Shown here: positions 30,841 to 42,232 of the stretch, piece after piece | Position numbering within the stretch: the stretch's first letter is position 1 | Layout of the letters: each line of letters opens with the position of its first letter | Assembly: GCA_009760855.2 (NCBI GenBank) | Contig: WPIO01000061.1 | Location: forward strand, 1,009,501-1,069,500 | Direction: 5' to 3' | Length of the DNA: 60,000 bases | From: Cristatella mucedo | Taxonomy: Eukaryota; Bryozoa; Phylactolaemata; Cristatellidae | Notes under the pieces: generated by a model | Told to the model about the DNA's origin: nothing | What the model saw: only the letters and a program-made list of their open reading frames with translations | The model's database searches: none | Translations under genes and position numbers: made by a program

Positions 30841-32370
30841 ACTTGTTTCCACTAGCTGGTGGCCATTGTTGAGTGCGCCTGCGTCTTCTGCAGTTGTAAG
30901 TAGCGAAGCGCCTTGACACTAATGTACGTGCCTCACCTGTGGCCAATAGTTATGATATTGACGCAGCGCAGCGTCATGCCACTAATGCCTGTTATATTTC
31001 GTGTCGTCTGCTGCGACTGATCGAGCTCTCTTATATGTATGCATTGAAAGTAATAAAGGAAGAGTCTCGTTTACCGCTCACGTTCTCTCACTGTATCCCT
31101 AAGACTCCACGAGAACAGTCGCTGCCGGGGCGCTGTTGTAAAAAACCATGAACTAACTAGTGGTCCTGTGTGCTTTTGCATGCTAGTCAAAGCCTGATAC
31201 CTTGTATGTCACTAACACTGTGTAGTATCTTCCCTTGAAGCGAGTTTTAAAGCGCCCATATAAAGATTTTTTCTCTTAACTTGCAATGCAAATCCACAAA
31301 ATCAATGTATTTTTGTTTTTACAGCTCGGGGCTCCGCAGGCTTCGATATCTTTACCAGATTCTACGTAGTCGGCAGTGGTCTAGAGTAACATATATAACG
31401 CTGACGAATTCAGCATTATATTTAAATTGTTTCATGTAAGGGGTTTCGCTTTAAGTCTTTCTTGACTCGCTGGTGGGACTGTCGTGGTCGTTTACAGTTA
31501 ATGGCCAATAGTAACCTTCCAAAAAAGTAGTCTCAAGCGTGCTGGCGGGAGAACTTACACAGTAGCGTGCTTACGTCCTCGTGAACGTGTACAAGGCTTT
31601 GATTTGATTAAGGATTCGGCATTAGTCGTGGTAGACATTTGAGGGCGACAAGTCAGCCCCGCAACTCACGCGAATTTCTCTGCCTCCAGAAGCGAGGCTC
31701 CGCCGGTAAGACAGCGCTGAAACGCAGCACCGCGTTAATTGGCTTAAAACTGTCGTTACCAACAGAGGTTATTAGCGGATCGTTTATCGCAATCGTTGCG
31801 GCGTTACTGAAGCGTATGCAGAAAGACCAAAGTGGTCGTTAGATTTTGGCAGTACTCAAGACGGTTGGTGGTCCATGTATTGTTGTGACTGAGAAGCGGA
31901 TATATCACAGTCTATGTTGAGATTGCAAAAAGAAAGTCAAGAAATAGTAATACTGCTGCATTTTGGGCTGCGAAGTTAGTTTTAAGCTGTAACTGCTGCT
32001 GTACGCACGCGCGTACTTTTCTGTGACCATCTAGTAGACTTATAGATATTAACGAACGGAGTTTGTAATGTTAAGGATGGCCACTTTTGAGTACTGCCGC
32101 GCTCTGCTACCGAAAGCACACCATCGTGTATTACTGCTGCAATTGCGGCTGCTTAGTCGGGCTCCGAGGCACCAGCTTCGCCCCTAGTCGTTGCAAGTCG
32201 GCAAGGACTAGCATCGCTAGGAGCGCCGTGCTCGTGCCAAATGACTTCTGTGCTGTGTAAAGTGATGAGCAACAGTCTACATGACCAACGTAGTACACGT
32301 AACGGTGCAGGCTCAGGTGCTGACTCACCCACGGCCCGAAGGGCTTTTGGCGAGTTACCCCAATTCCGCG
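30841..32370. other. Unassigned intergenic sequence
   Basis: Short reading frames at 31,639-31,842 (+) and 32,131-32,427 (-) have no recognisable family and no splice context that I trust. Confidence 0.3.
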
Positions 32371-33260
32371 AAATCCACCACAATGCACTATAATTTCGCC
32401 AAAATCGACCGGAAATCTGCAGAGCAAAGCTCCGAATTTAAGAGAGCATTGTGTTACGCCTACATTTTTATGTACCTACGAAATTTCATGCCGTTTCGCT
32501 CACGCGTTCTCATGCAAATGGACTGAAAAGACGCTGGCCTGTACAGAAATCCACGGCAATCCGCTTTAAGCCACCTCAGATCCATCATAAATTGGTGGCC
32601 GCGAAGCTCCAAATAGGCTTGAATATAAAACTACGAACTATTTCAAGTGTTTTAAAGTATTCCCACAACATTTTTCGCCATTTCACACACGCATTTTCAC
32701 ACGAAGTCTACTGCAACAGCGTCCCGGTGTAATAGGCAGTAGGGTTATTTTCGCCTGCTACCCCGGACCAATACAGCAATCCACAGCAACCCGCTGCATT
32801 CCATCGCAAAATGAAAAAACCTCATGCGAATAGCTCCAGTTTTTGATCGTATATGGCACGAATCTCCGTGTTAAGTGTATTAACACAACTTTACGAGAGT
32901 GCACTGACGTTCTCCTGCAATGCGCTGCAGTTTGATTGCAACGGCCAGGAGAAATACCGAAATCCACCACGATCCATTGAAAAAAGACTAGAAATAGATT
33001 GAGGCAAGCTCAAGTTTTATTGCATATTAGCGCGAACTGTATAAGCTTCACGACAGCGTAAAGTCAAGGGAGTTCACATCCACACTCATGGAAATTCGCC
33101 CGAAATGGCCTATAAAATAATGCAATCCACTCTAATCCAGAACAAACCCTACTGAAATCGTCATCGCGAAGATCCAATTAAGAAAGCATATACTACTAGG
33201 CTCAATTTAAAGTGCACACACAAGATTTTTTGCATACGCGTTCTCAAATGATGCACTGCA
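32371..33260 (+). repeat. Degenerate tandem array, about 165-230 bp unit, five units
   Basis: AAATCCAC or CAATCCAC recurs at 32,371, 32,547, 32,777, 32,960 and 33,123. Each is followed 43-53 bases later by a GCGAAGCTCCAA-like block and then by a CACGCGTTCTCATG-like block (clear in units 1 and 5, weaker in 2-4). The units are strongly diverged, so it is an old or fast-drifting satellite. Confidence 0.6.
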
Positions 33261-33263
33261 ATC

Positions 33264-33490
<227 letters not shown>

Positions 33491-33499
33491 AGAGTACAG

Positions 33500-34155
33500 A
33501 TGCAAATGCCCGTCTTCGGATGGCCCTTTAAAAAGTCTGAGCTACCACCGAGTTCAGTCTTAGACTCATTATTTTTACAGTCTACATTCTACCACTGGTG
33601 ACTTCATCGCCCACCACAATCGCGGCTTTTATTTTGGACGTTAAACCCTACCTACTATCTTTTTACCATTATCTGCCTCTGCTCAGCATGAGACTCACTT
33701 AATTCCTTCGGAGTTTGAATCGAAAACACATGCACTAGAATGGCCACAAGCTTCTTAAAGGTTAGCAAAGACAAGACCAACCTAATAGCAATAGCAAGCT
33801 TAGTGCCTCCATCAAGTTGAAAGACCTTACCCAAACGATTGATTTATATAGTATCACTTCAGTAGGGTCTTCCGTAATCTGGCTTGCCATCCCGAAACGT
33901 TTTTTCTTTGATTGGATGAGCACATCGCCTACTCTTCCAGTCGGCCAAATTTCAACTGAGGTACAGGGAAAAATCAGGATACTTTGACAGCAAAACTTGA
34001 TCCCTTTCCGACATCGAGTCTAGATCATTGCAACTCACTTTTCTCGAGACTCCCAGTCAGCTCTCTTTACCACTTGTAACTCGCAAAAAACTCAGGTCTG
34101 TCGTCAGCGGCGTAGTTGTTACTTCCTACCGCCACTTTATCTCTAACAAGTATCA
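33500..34155 (+). mobile_element. LINE RT copy, very diverged
   Basis: Plus-strand blocks in LINE order include a WMATSFLKVSKDKTNLIAIA-like segment at about 33,740-33,800 and a C-terminal RT segment near 34,010-34,080. It has many stops and no tail. Confidence 0.55.
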
Positions 34156-34194
34156 CGTAATAAAAATAAAAAATATATATATGTAATATATTTG

Positions 34195-35330
34195 CTATAG
34201 CGACCTCAGAGAACTCAATCTTTTCTAGGCTTTTCGCATTTGCTATAAAGAAAGCATGATCGAATAGTTGGTGAGGGCAATCAATGAGCTCTCAATGAAC
34301 AAGCAAAATGTGGTTACATGTGACATGCATAGGGTCAGCATGAAAATAGGGTTCCTGGCAACATGCGCACTGTCAGCACGCATAAGCACACTAAAAGACG
34401 AGTCGCATGGATCCACTGAATGCTGTGATAAATAGATGCGTTGCCATTTTTTTAAAATAAGGTAAAGTCCGGGGATGTCGTGATGCAAGTCGGTTATGAG
34501 TTCTAGGCTTTTCAAGCATACGAACTAAAGGCACGGTCTCCAAAGGACTCGAGATTCGCATGAGGTATAGGTATACGGTCAGATTCCTAAAAGCGGGTGG
34601 TACGATGCTTAAAGTGGTGGGGCAGTAGATCTGATAGGTAGGCTGGAGGAAAATAATGAAGTGACCTAAATGTGAGTGACACAACCTTGAAGCCAATGCG
34701 TTGCTTGACTGGGAGCCAGTGCAGGTCGGCGAGAAAAGGTGTGTTGTGGCAACTGCAACGCTCATGACAGACAAGCATAGCTGCAGAATTTTGCACTAGC
34801 TGTGAGCGTCTGGTTGCAGGGCGATAGACCAGCAAGCAGTAAGTTACAAAAATCAAGACGGGATGTCACAAATGCACGGAACAATTTAGATGTAATATCT
34901 GCCTAAACAAGCCCGAATTTAGCAATGTTATGTAGCTTAAAGTAGGCAGACTTGACTGTGAAGCCGATGTGGTCGTCTTATGAAAAGTCCATTTAGAACA
35001 AGGCAGCTAGATTTTGTGCCGATTCAAAGAGCCGATTTTGAGCGTCAGCCTTTCCAATTTCTGAATCACATTGGTGTGCTCATAACTTGTAGGTTAATTT
35101 TATCATCATTCAATTTAAAAAAATTTGCTGCCATCCAAGTGCGATGTAATCAATACTTGCAGCAAGTGAATTAAGAGAATTTGAGGTGCTCGAATGCTGG
35201 GAGGGATCAAAGCAAAGGTACAACTGAGTGTCATCTGCATAGAAATGAAAGCCTAGATTGTGCCTGGCAATCACATCGGCTAGAGGGAGAGTATAAACCA
35301 TGAATCGATTATAAGATCCTCGCTCTGGCT
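34195..35330 (-). mobile_element. L2/CR1-group LINE, RT half to 3' end
   Basis: The minus strand reads [40 protein letters not shown], a degraded middle, then [20 protein letters not shown] and the 3' UTR. The hairpin is decayed and the tail is AT-rich, not a clean (ATT)n. Confidence 0.82.
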
Positions 35331-35379
35331 TAGAGTTGCTCTTCAATTGCTTCTGAAAGTCTACCTATCTTACCTCCTC

Positions 35380-35570
35380 GCTCATCCAGTCCGCTTTTCA
35401 CTGGCCTTGTCGTTCCTTGCACAAAGTGGAAATCGCTTAATGGTCGGGCCCTCAATTCATATGCTCCGAATGTCTAGAAGTCATGTCTGACTTCTGTCAC
35501 CTTCTGCAATGACTTGCGTCCTTTAAGTTTCTCCTAAAGTATGTATGTCTTCTTTTCAGCCTAGCCTTCG
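35380..35570 (+). mobile_element. LINE C-terminal scrap, diverged
   Basis: Blocks like ...SYAPNVWKSCLTSVTFCNDL can be followed in shifting frames, so only weak resemblance remains. Confidence 0.35.
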
Positions 35571-36967
35571 AATCAGCGAACTGGTATATTTGGTCCCTGT
35601 ATTTTTGATATGTTTATCATACTTTAGTGCATGTCTCTTACCAGGGTCTTACTAACCTTGGCCTCGAATGTTTGCTTCAAAGCTGGTGAATGCTTATCTA
35701 CGCGTGATGCCGAATATGGCATTAATACTTTGTTAGTGATTCATTGCAATGAACTGTGTGGCACCTGAATAGAAATTTAATTATCTTAGGATACCAAAAA
35801 AATGATAAAACTATTATTTTTCTTATATTTATTCAGCACTTCACGTCTCGTGCCAGTGGGCTCAAGCCGAGAAACTTGTAAATAAGAACAACCGTTAGTT
35901 ACAAAAAATGGATCAGATAGGACTACATAAATACTTGGTTCATTATCATATTTTATTTGAAGTATGTTTCCATTTTCTATTTTTCTAACTGAATTAAGCA
36001 AGTGCATTTTCGCTCTTGATACTAATCTTGCGTTTGTTATAAGACAGTGTGTCGTTAAAATATCGCTTGGCCTATTGCTTTGTGGTCTAATTTTTCAATT
36101 AAATGCGATGCTGTTAAGACTCAGCAGTAAAATCTTAATTTAAATTCAATTTATAAAATCACGGTTTAATGCAGTACATTGATATTGCAGAAATCTAGTG
36201 ACCTATAAAAGATTGTACAGCCTTAAAGAACTAAGGAAGCCTTAGGGGATTCATATAAATGCAGGCGTTTTCCGCTTTAAGAAGATTGATGTAGCATACA
36301 TTTCCTTCAGAGAACTTCCTTGCATCTTGAAAATATGATAGATTTAATACATAGATGTAAACGATATAGGTCGAATTCAAGTCTTTTTTTAGCTGCAAAG
36401 ACACCTGCAACATTCATACGCATAGAAGGGGATCTGACGAGCAAACATGTGAAAGGCACCACCTCTAAAAAGGTACTATGAGAAGCCACACTGTCGATTA
36501 AATAAAGGGCAGCATGTCAAGCTCGGTACATTTCAACGAAACCATTAAACAATTTTCATAAGCGGGCTTGTTTTTGAGATTTCAGCCACTTAAAATGAAT
36601 GCGACCATGAAATAAAGTGCTTTTATATCAGTCAATTCGCAAGTTTATACAAATTTAGTACATTAGCACGTCAATACTTGTATATTAATAACAACATTTT
36701 AAGCGCCGAAGACAACTAAATCTCTTTCTAGGCACTTTATAAAGACTGGAAAAGATGGAGAGGTTGGTTAATTACAAGTAAATGCACTGTTGTAGTGAGT
36801 GTAGTCACTAGTAGGAATGTTTACTCAGAAAATGCTGTGAGGAAGATTTGGCTAAAAGTGGACCATCTTTACATACTAAATATGCTGAAGGCCACAGAAA
36901 CAGCTTTCACTACACTAAAATAGTTGTAAAATGGAGGAATTTAAGTTCAACTGCACACACTTTTGTT
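35571..36967. other. Unassigned A/T-rich sequence with one LINE tail scrap
   Basis: At 36,700-36,745 only the hairpin tail of the LINE/SINE family is visible (TTAAGCGCCGAAGACAACTAA...TTTCTAGGCACTTTAT, minus-type). Nothing else was recognised. Confidence 0.4.
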
Positions 36968-36973
36968 TTTATT
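36968..36973 (-). terminator. Candidate poly(A) signal for gene B
   Basis: AATAAA on the minus strand lies about 140 bases downstream of the stop codon at 37,115. Single hexamers occur often by chance, so this is only supporting evidence. Confidence 0.4.
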
Positions 36974-37114
36974 ACGAATGGGAAAAGGCGACTCATTTTG
37001 ACTGCTCGACTCTTTCCTCAGGGCGGTCTTCAATCGCCTGTTGCAAGGGAGATGAACGTCCTTAAGGAACCTTCTGTCGCAAGATAAAATAACGTGGTTG
37101 AATCCAGTCAAATT

Positions 37115-37324
37115 TTAAATTACATTGTCACGGCGATGGGAATGCAGCACGGATGCAGCGGCTCCGTGATAGCAATGTGCTGCAAACGGCTCGTTTGACG
37201 AAGGGAGAATTTCGGAAAGCTCGTCCCACTTGATCGGGCTGCCTTCCGTCACTGGTGCGGATGGTACTCTTTTCCCTCTCCGTCGCCCTGATCGGATCTC
37301 GTCACCCTTTTCTGTCTTCTCCTT
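37115..37324 (-). CDS. Gene B terminal exon
   Basis: 69 codons plus stop: [52 protein letters not shown]. The composition matches exon 3 (basic, then acidic/aliphatic). The acceptor is atttcgccacAG. No family match was recognised. Confidence 0.5.
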   Translation of the reverse strand, partial: KEKTEKGDEIRSGRRRGKRVPSAPVTEGSPIKWDELSEILPSSNEPFAAHCYHGAAASVLHSHRRDNVI

Positions 37325-39257
37325 CTGTGGCGAAATAAATGTTCAATGGAACACGACCACGTGTTTCGCCCAATAACCGAAGAACTCTTGCCTCAATAGA
37401 AGAGAGGGATTTAAATAATTTAATTTCCTAACATATTATTTCCATGGGCGCAGGAAGGCTGAAGTTGATGCAGAAATTTATTGACGCATGAATGAGCAAA
37501 GACACGGCGGACTTTTGGAAAGTCAATACAAACTTAAGAGTGAGAGATCTGCACTGCATCCGCTGATCTAGGAGAAGCTATTGGAGCTCTTCTAGCAAAG
37601 AAAACACATGAATAGGTTTACTAAAGACAAAAATATAATACTAGCGGCCTTTAGCAACAAGTGTTTGGATTTATTGGGAATTTTTTGAAACACGGCTACA
37701 ACTAAATTCTAAACGTCCAGCCTAGACCGAAACCAGAAGCTAGAGAGATTTAGCCAGCCATTTCACTAAGTGGCAAAAGTGAAACTGGATGTGGAAGGGA
37801 GGAGCATTTCCATCTTTGAAATAGACGCATACTTCTGCGATACGTACTTTTCTGTCAGTATATGAACCCTAAAATCTCTTCTTAAGACAGCTTTTAACGA
37901 CGGAAACATTCGGTAGCTGAGGACGTCAGCTCGAGGGTTTCACTGTTTGAAAGCTAGTCCTGTCAAGATCAGAGCGCGTCTTCCCCAAGAAATTAGTCAA
38001 ATAGCTGTTTACAAAATGATGAGAAATAAATTCGTAGGTACATAGCAATTTTTAGAAGTTAAAGGGTGTCTGGTACTTGCTAAAAAAAAGGCATACTGAG
38101 CTTATGCGTGCTGACACTGTGCATGCTGCCACTAACCAAAATTGCATGCTGACCCTGTGCATGTCACCCCTAACCATGTTATTCATGTTGTTTATCAAGC
38201 ATGATATTACGCATGCTATTACTCACCAATAAATTAAATTTCCCTTTGCAGCAAATGTAAAGCGCCTAGAAAGAGATTGAGTTCTCTGAGGGCGCTTTAT
38301 CAAGCGCATTATTATTATTGTTATTACAGGTATCAATTTAATCACACTTCTGTTCGGGCTCCATTTAAATCTAAGCTAATTTACGCATAATAATTTTTTG
38401 CATTATTTACACTCAGCTTTACCTGCGCCCTAGCGAACTTCTACTCTAGTACAAGTGTTATATGCGTGGTAACTTGCATATGATTCAGGCTTTTGACCAA
38501 CCAGGGATCATACTATATAACGGCTCGAGTTTCTTTTTGCGTGCTTTTGCATGCTTGTCTAATAATGGTTCTTGCATCCATATTTTATATATATCTATAT
38601 TTTCTTTATACAGCTTTTGCATGCGTCTATAAACATACTAACTTGCATGTCTTCTAGCCTGTATTTAATGTCTTCTAGCAATAAGGCTCTTAGAGTTGAG
38701 AAAAAACCCGGCAGCCTAGCTTGTCTGCGGCTAGCGCCGAAGTTGCCACATTCGCAACTTCTCACAGACTTTCACTGGCTCTCTATCAAGCAGCGTATAG
38801 ACTTCAATTATTATTCTCAATCAGGCTAGGCATTGTACCTCCTGCATGGGACCGCCGCACCTAGGCATTGTACTGCCCACGCTTCTGACCCAATTCGTAT
38901 AGCCGTACCTCAAACCAACATCAAATCCTTCCGTAGACCGCGCATTTAGTTTGTATTTAGTCTTAAAGCCTGAAACGCCCTACCGACTGTCGTGATATTC
39001 CCTGAATTGAAAAAGTTCAAAAGAAGCTACAAGCGCATCTGTTCCTTGCAGCGTTTGATGGGTCTGTATGAATTGCCCTTTCTATTTGAGTGTTGACGCT
39101 GTGCATTGTATTCCGTGTTGATATGCTTTCTTTATGGCATATGCAAAGTACTTAGAGAGACAGAGAGCGATTAGGTTCTCTGAGGTTGCTATAACAATGC
39201 ATTATTACTATTAGTGTGCTGTTAGTTCTTGGTTATTGCTTCTGTTACAGCGAGTTG

Positions 39258-39294
<37 letters not shown>

Positions 39295-42184
39295 CATTTG
39301 TATAGCGCCCCAAGAAAACTTAATCTCTATTCAGGCGCTTTACATATGCCTCCGGGCTCGAGCCCACGACCTCAGCCAGACCTTGGTCGGGGGCGAGCAC
39401 CTTAAACGCTTGACCAAACAAGCTCGGCGATAAACATAATAATGATAATGATAAATGATGATAATGATAAACATAATGATAAACAAACAACATGAATAAC
39501 ATGGTTAGGGGTGACATGCACAGGGTCAGCATGAAATGTGGTTAGTGGCAGCATGCACAGTGTCAGCACGCATAAGCACATTTTTATTAGGTTTGTTTTC
39601 TTCTTGCAAACTGTTCCTACCGAGGTGTTTATGCCTCGAAGCAAGTGTCGAACCGGTTAATACTGTAAAGTAAATGCTTGTGCAGCCGTCTGCATGTAGT
39701 CTGCCACATGGCCAATGACCAACATAGATGCTGTACAGTGACACAAAACAAATGGACACCGCTACGCTGCAGAGATGACATAGTCTATGGCAAGCGGTGC
39801 TCCGAGAAGTGCTGCACTATGCAAACCATGCCAGTGGCAGTGTCATGCTACCTTGCTACCCATCTCTGTCGTCTATTAGTCCTAGAAGACACAACGAAAG
39901 GAAATTGAGTCAGCTGTGACGGCACCAGGAGCAGCAGCAAAAAAAAACTTGAAAAGAGGTGTCAGGATTGGCTGCAAGAACATTTAGTATAGAGATTTGC
40001 TTCTCTTGGAGCGCTTGCAAAAGTTTTATTGTAACTATTACTATTGCGATGAACGTGAGGATTCATGGATTTTCTTTTAATACGGTAAAGCCTCGAGTTG
40101 GCGCGATATCAGCTAGTTGAGAATTCCAGACTTAATGGGAAGTGAGGGTAGCATCTAAAGTATTTAAGTTTGGTTAGAGGGGCTTAGATAAACGACCGGT
40201 AGGCACCAGTAGGTGCCCTTTCGGGAGCTGCCAGTCGGTTCGCTTGCCTCCAGCTCAATGCCTAAAATACGCTGCATCTTCCAATGCGGCCGCTTGATTG
40301 AGCTTAATAAATGGCCTTCATAGCGTAACACACTTGACTAGGTTACCCTTCGCTTTCCCCCGCGAAGAACGGACAGGGACGATTTTCTAAGAAACTTTCT
40401 ACCCACGCCAGGGCTTCGTATATTTTTTCCCTCCTCTCCGTGCAGTAATCTTCTCTCAGTACTGTAATGTAATGTACCTTCGTCTGTGACTCCACAAAGC
40501 AGAGAAGACTATTTAGATGTTACGTAGGAGAGCTTTCTATAGCGCCTCAGAGCCGAAGCAGCTTTCGATACGCATACGGGAACCAACAGGCTTCATCTCT
40601 CAACTCCGTTTCTGCATGCATTGATGACGTCTGCACATGGATGGCAACACATTTTCTTAAATTTATTCATGATAAAAATAACTTACTAGTTATGGGCAAA
40701 CCAAGTATGATTCAGAAATTGGAAAGACTAACGCTCAAAACTGGCTCTGCTAGCACATCTCTTATTGAATCTGCACGAAATCTAGGTTTCATGTTCCAAA
40801 GTGACCTTTCGTTAGACAACCACATCAGCTCCACAATCAAATCTGATCTGTCTACTTTTGGCTACATAACATTGCTAAAATTCGGGCTTGTTTAAATAGG
40901 GATACCACGTCTAAGGTGGTCCATGCATTTATGACATCCCGTCTTGACTAACTCACTGCTTGCTGGCCCACCGGCATGTGCAATCCGGTGCTTACAGCTG
41001 GAGCAAAACTCTGGCAGCTAGACTTGTCTGTCGTGAGCGTCGCAGTTGCCACATCGCACCACTTCTCGCTGACCTGCAGCGGCTATCAGTCAAGCACAGG
41101 ATCGACTTCAAGGTTCTGTCGAAAACTTTTAGGTCCCTTCATTCTTTGGCTCCAGTCTACCTATTAGATCTATTCCCCTGCCAGGCTACGCATCGTACCA
41201 TCAGCCTTTCGGAATCTAACTGTTTACTTATACCTCATACAAACCTCAAATCATCTGGAGACAGTGCATTTAGCTCGTATGCTTCCAAAGCATGGAACTC
41301 ACTCCCGACATCCGCCACGACATCCCCCGACTTAACCACTTTTAAAAAGAACTTAAAAAACGCACCTATTTAGGATAGCATTAAGTGGGTCCTTGTGATT
41401 CGTCCTTTATTTACTAATGCGTGCTGACGCTAGTGCATGCAACCTCCAACCACGCTTGCATGCTGACCCTGTGCATGTCACCTCTAACCATGTTATTCAT
41501 GTTGCTTATCAAGCATGATACCACTCACTATTCGATCGTGTTTCTTTTGCAGCAATTGTAAAGCGCCTAGAAAGAGATTGAGTTCTCTGAGGGCGCCTTA
41601 TCACGTGTTTTATTATTATTATTGTCTCGGGCAATGATCGTTGTGCTCAATCTATTTCAAGTAGGTCAGGGTCAGTAGTGTCAAAGGCATCGGATAGATC
41701 CAGCTGGGCTGGGGCAGTGACATTCCCGTCATCGTTACTGCATTGGACGTCATTAATTACACGGAGGAGAGCAGTATCAGAGGAATGTTGTCATTTGAAT
41801 CCCGACTTGAATTTTTCTGTCAATTCATTTTTTTCAATGTGTGCAACAAGCTACTTAGTGACAACATCTTCTTCAAAATCTAATGATTTACCTCAAATTA
41901 TTTCGCTTGAGCGCACCCTCACAAACGCTTTTCAACCTGCACTCACTAATTCGAGGACGTGCAAAAAGAAGCTAAAGATCCACTTGCTCCACTCGACGTT
42001 TACTCAAGTGAATGAATTACTTTTTCATATTGATTTATACTGACACTCTACTATGCATATTGACGTAGTTCCTTCTTAGGGCGCTGATCTCTCTATCTCT
42101 TTGTCTCTCTCTGTCTCTCTATACATATATATATTTATATATTCGCACGTACGCACGCACATACATACACACACCCACATACAC

Positions 42185-42232
<48 letters not shown>

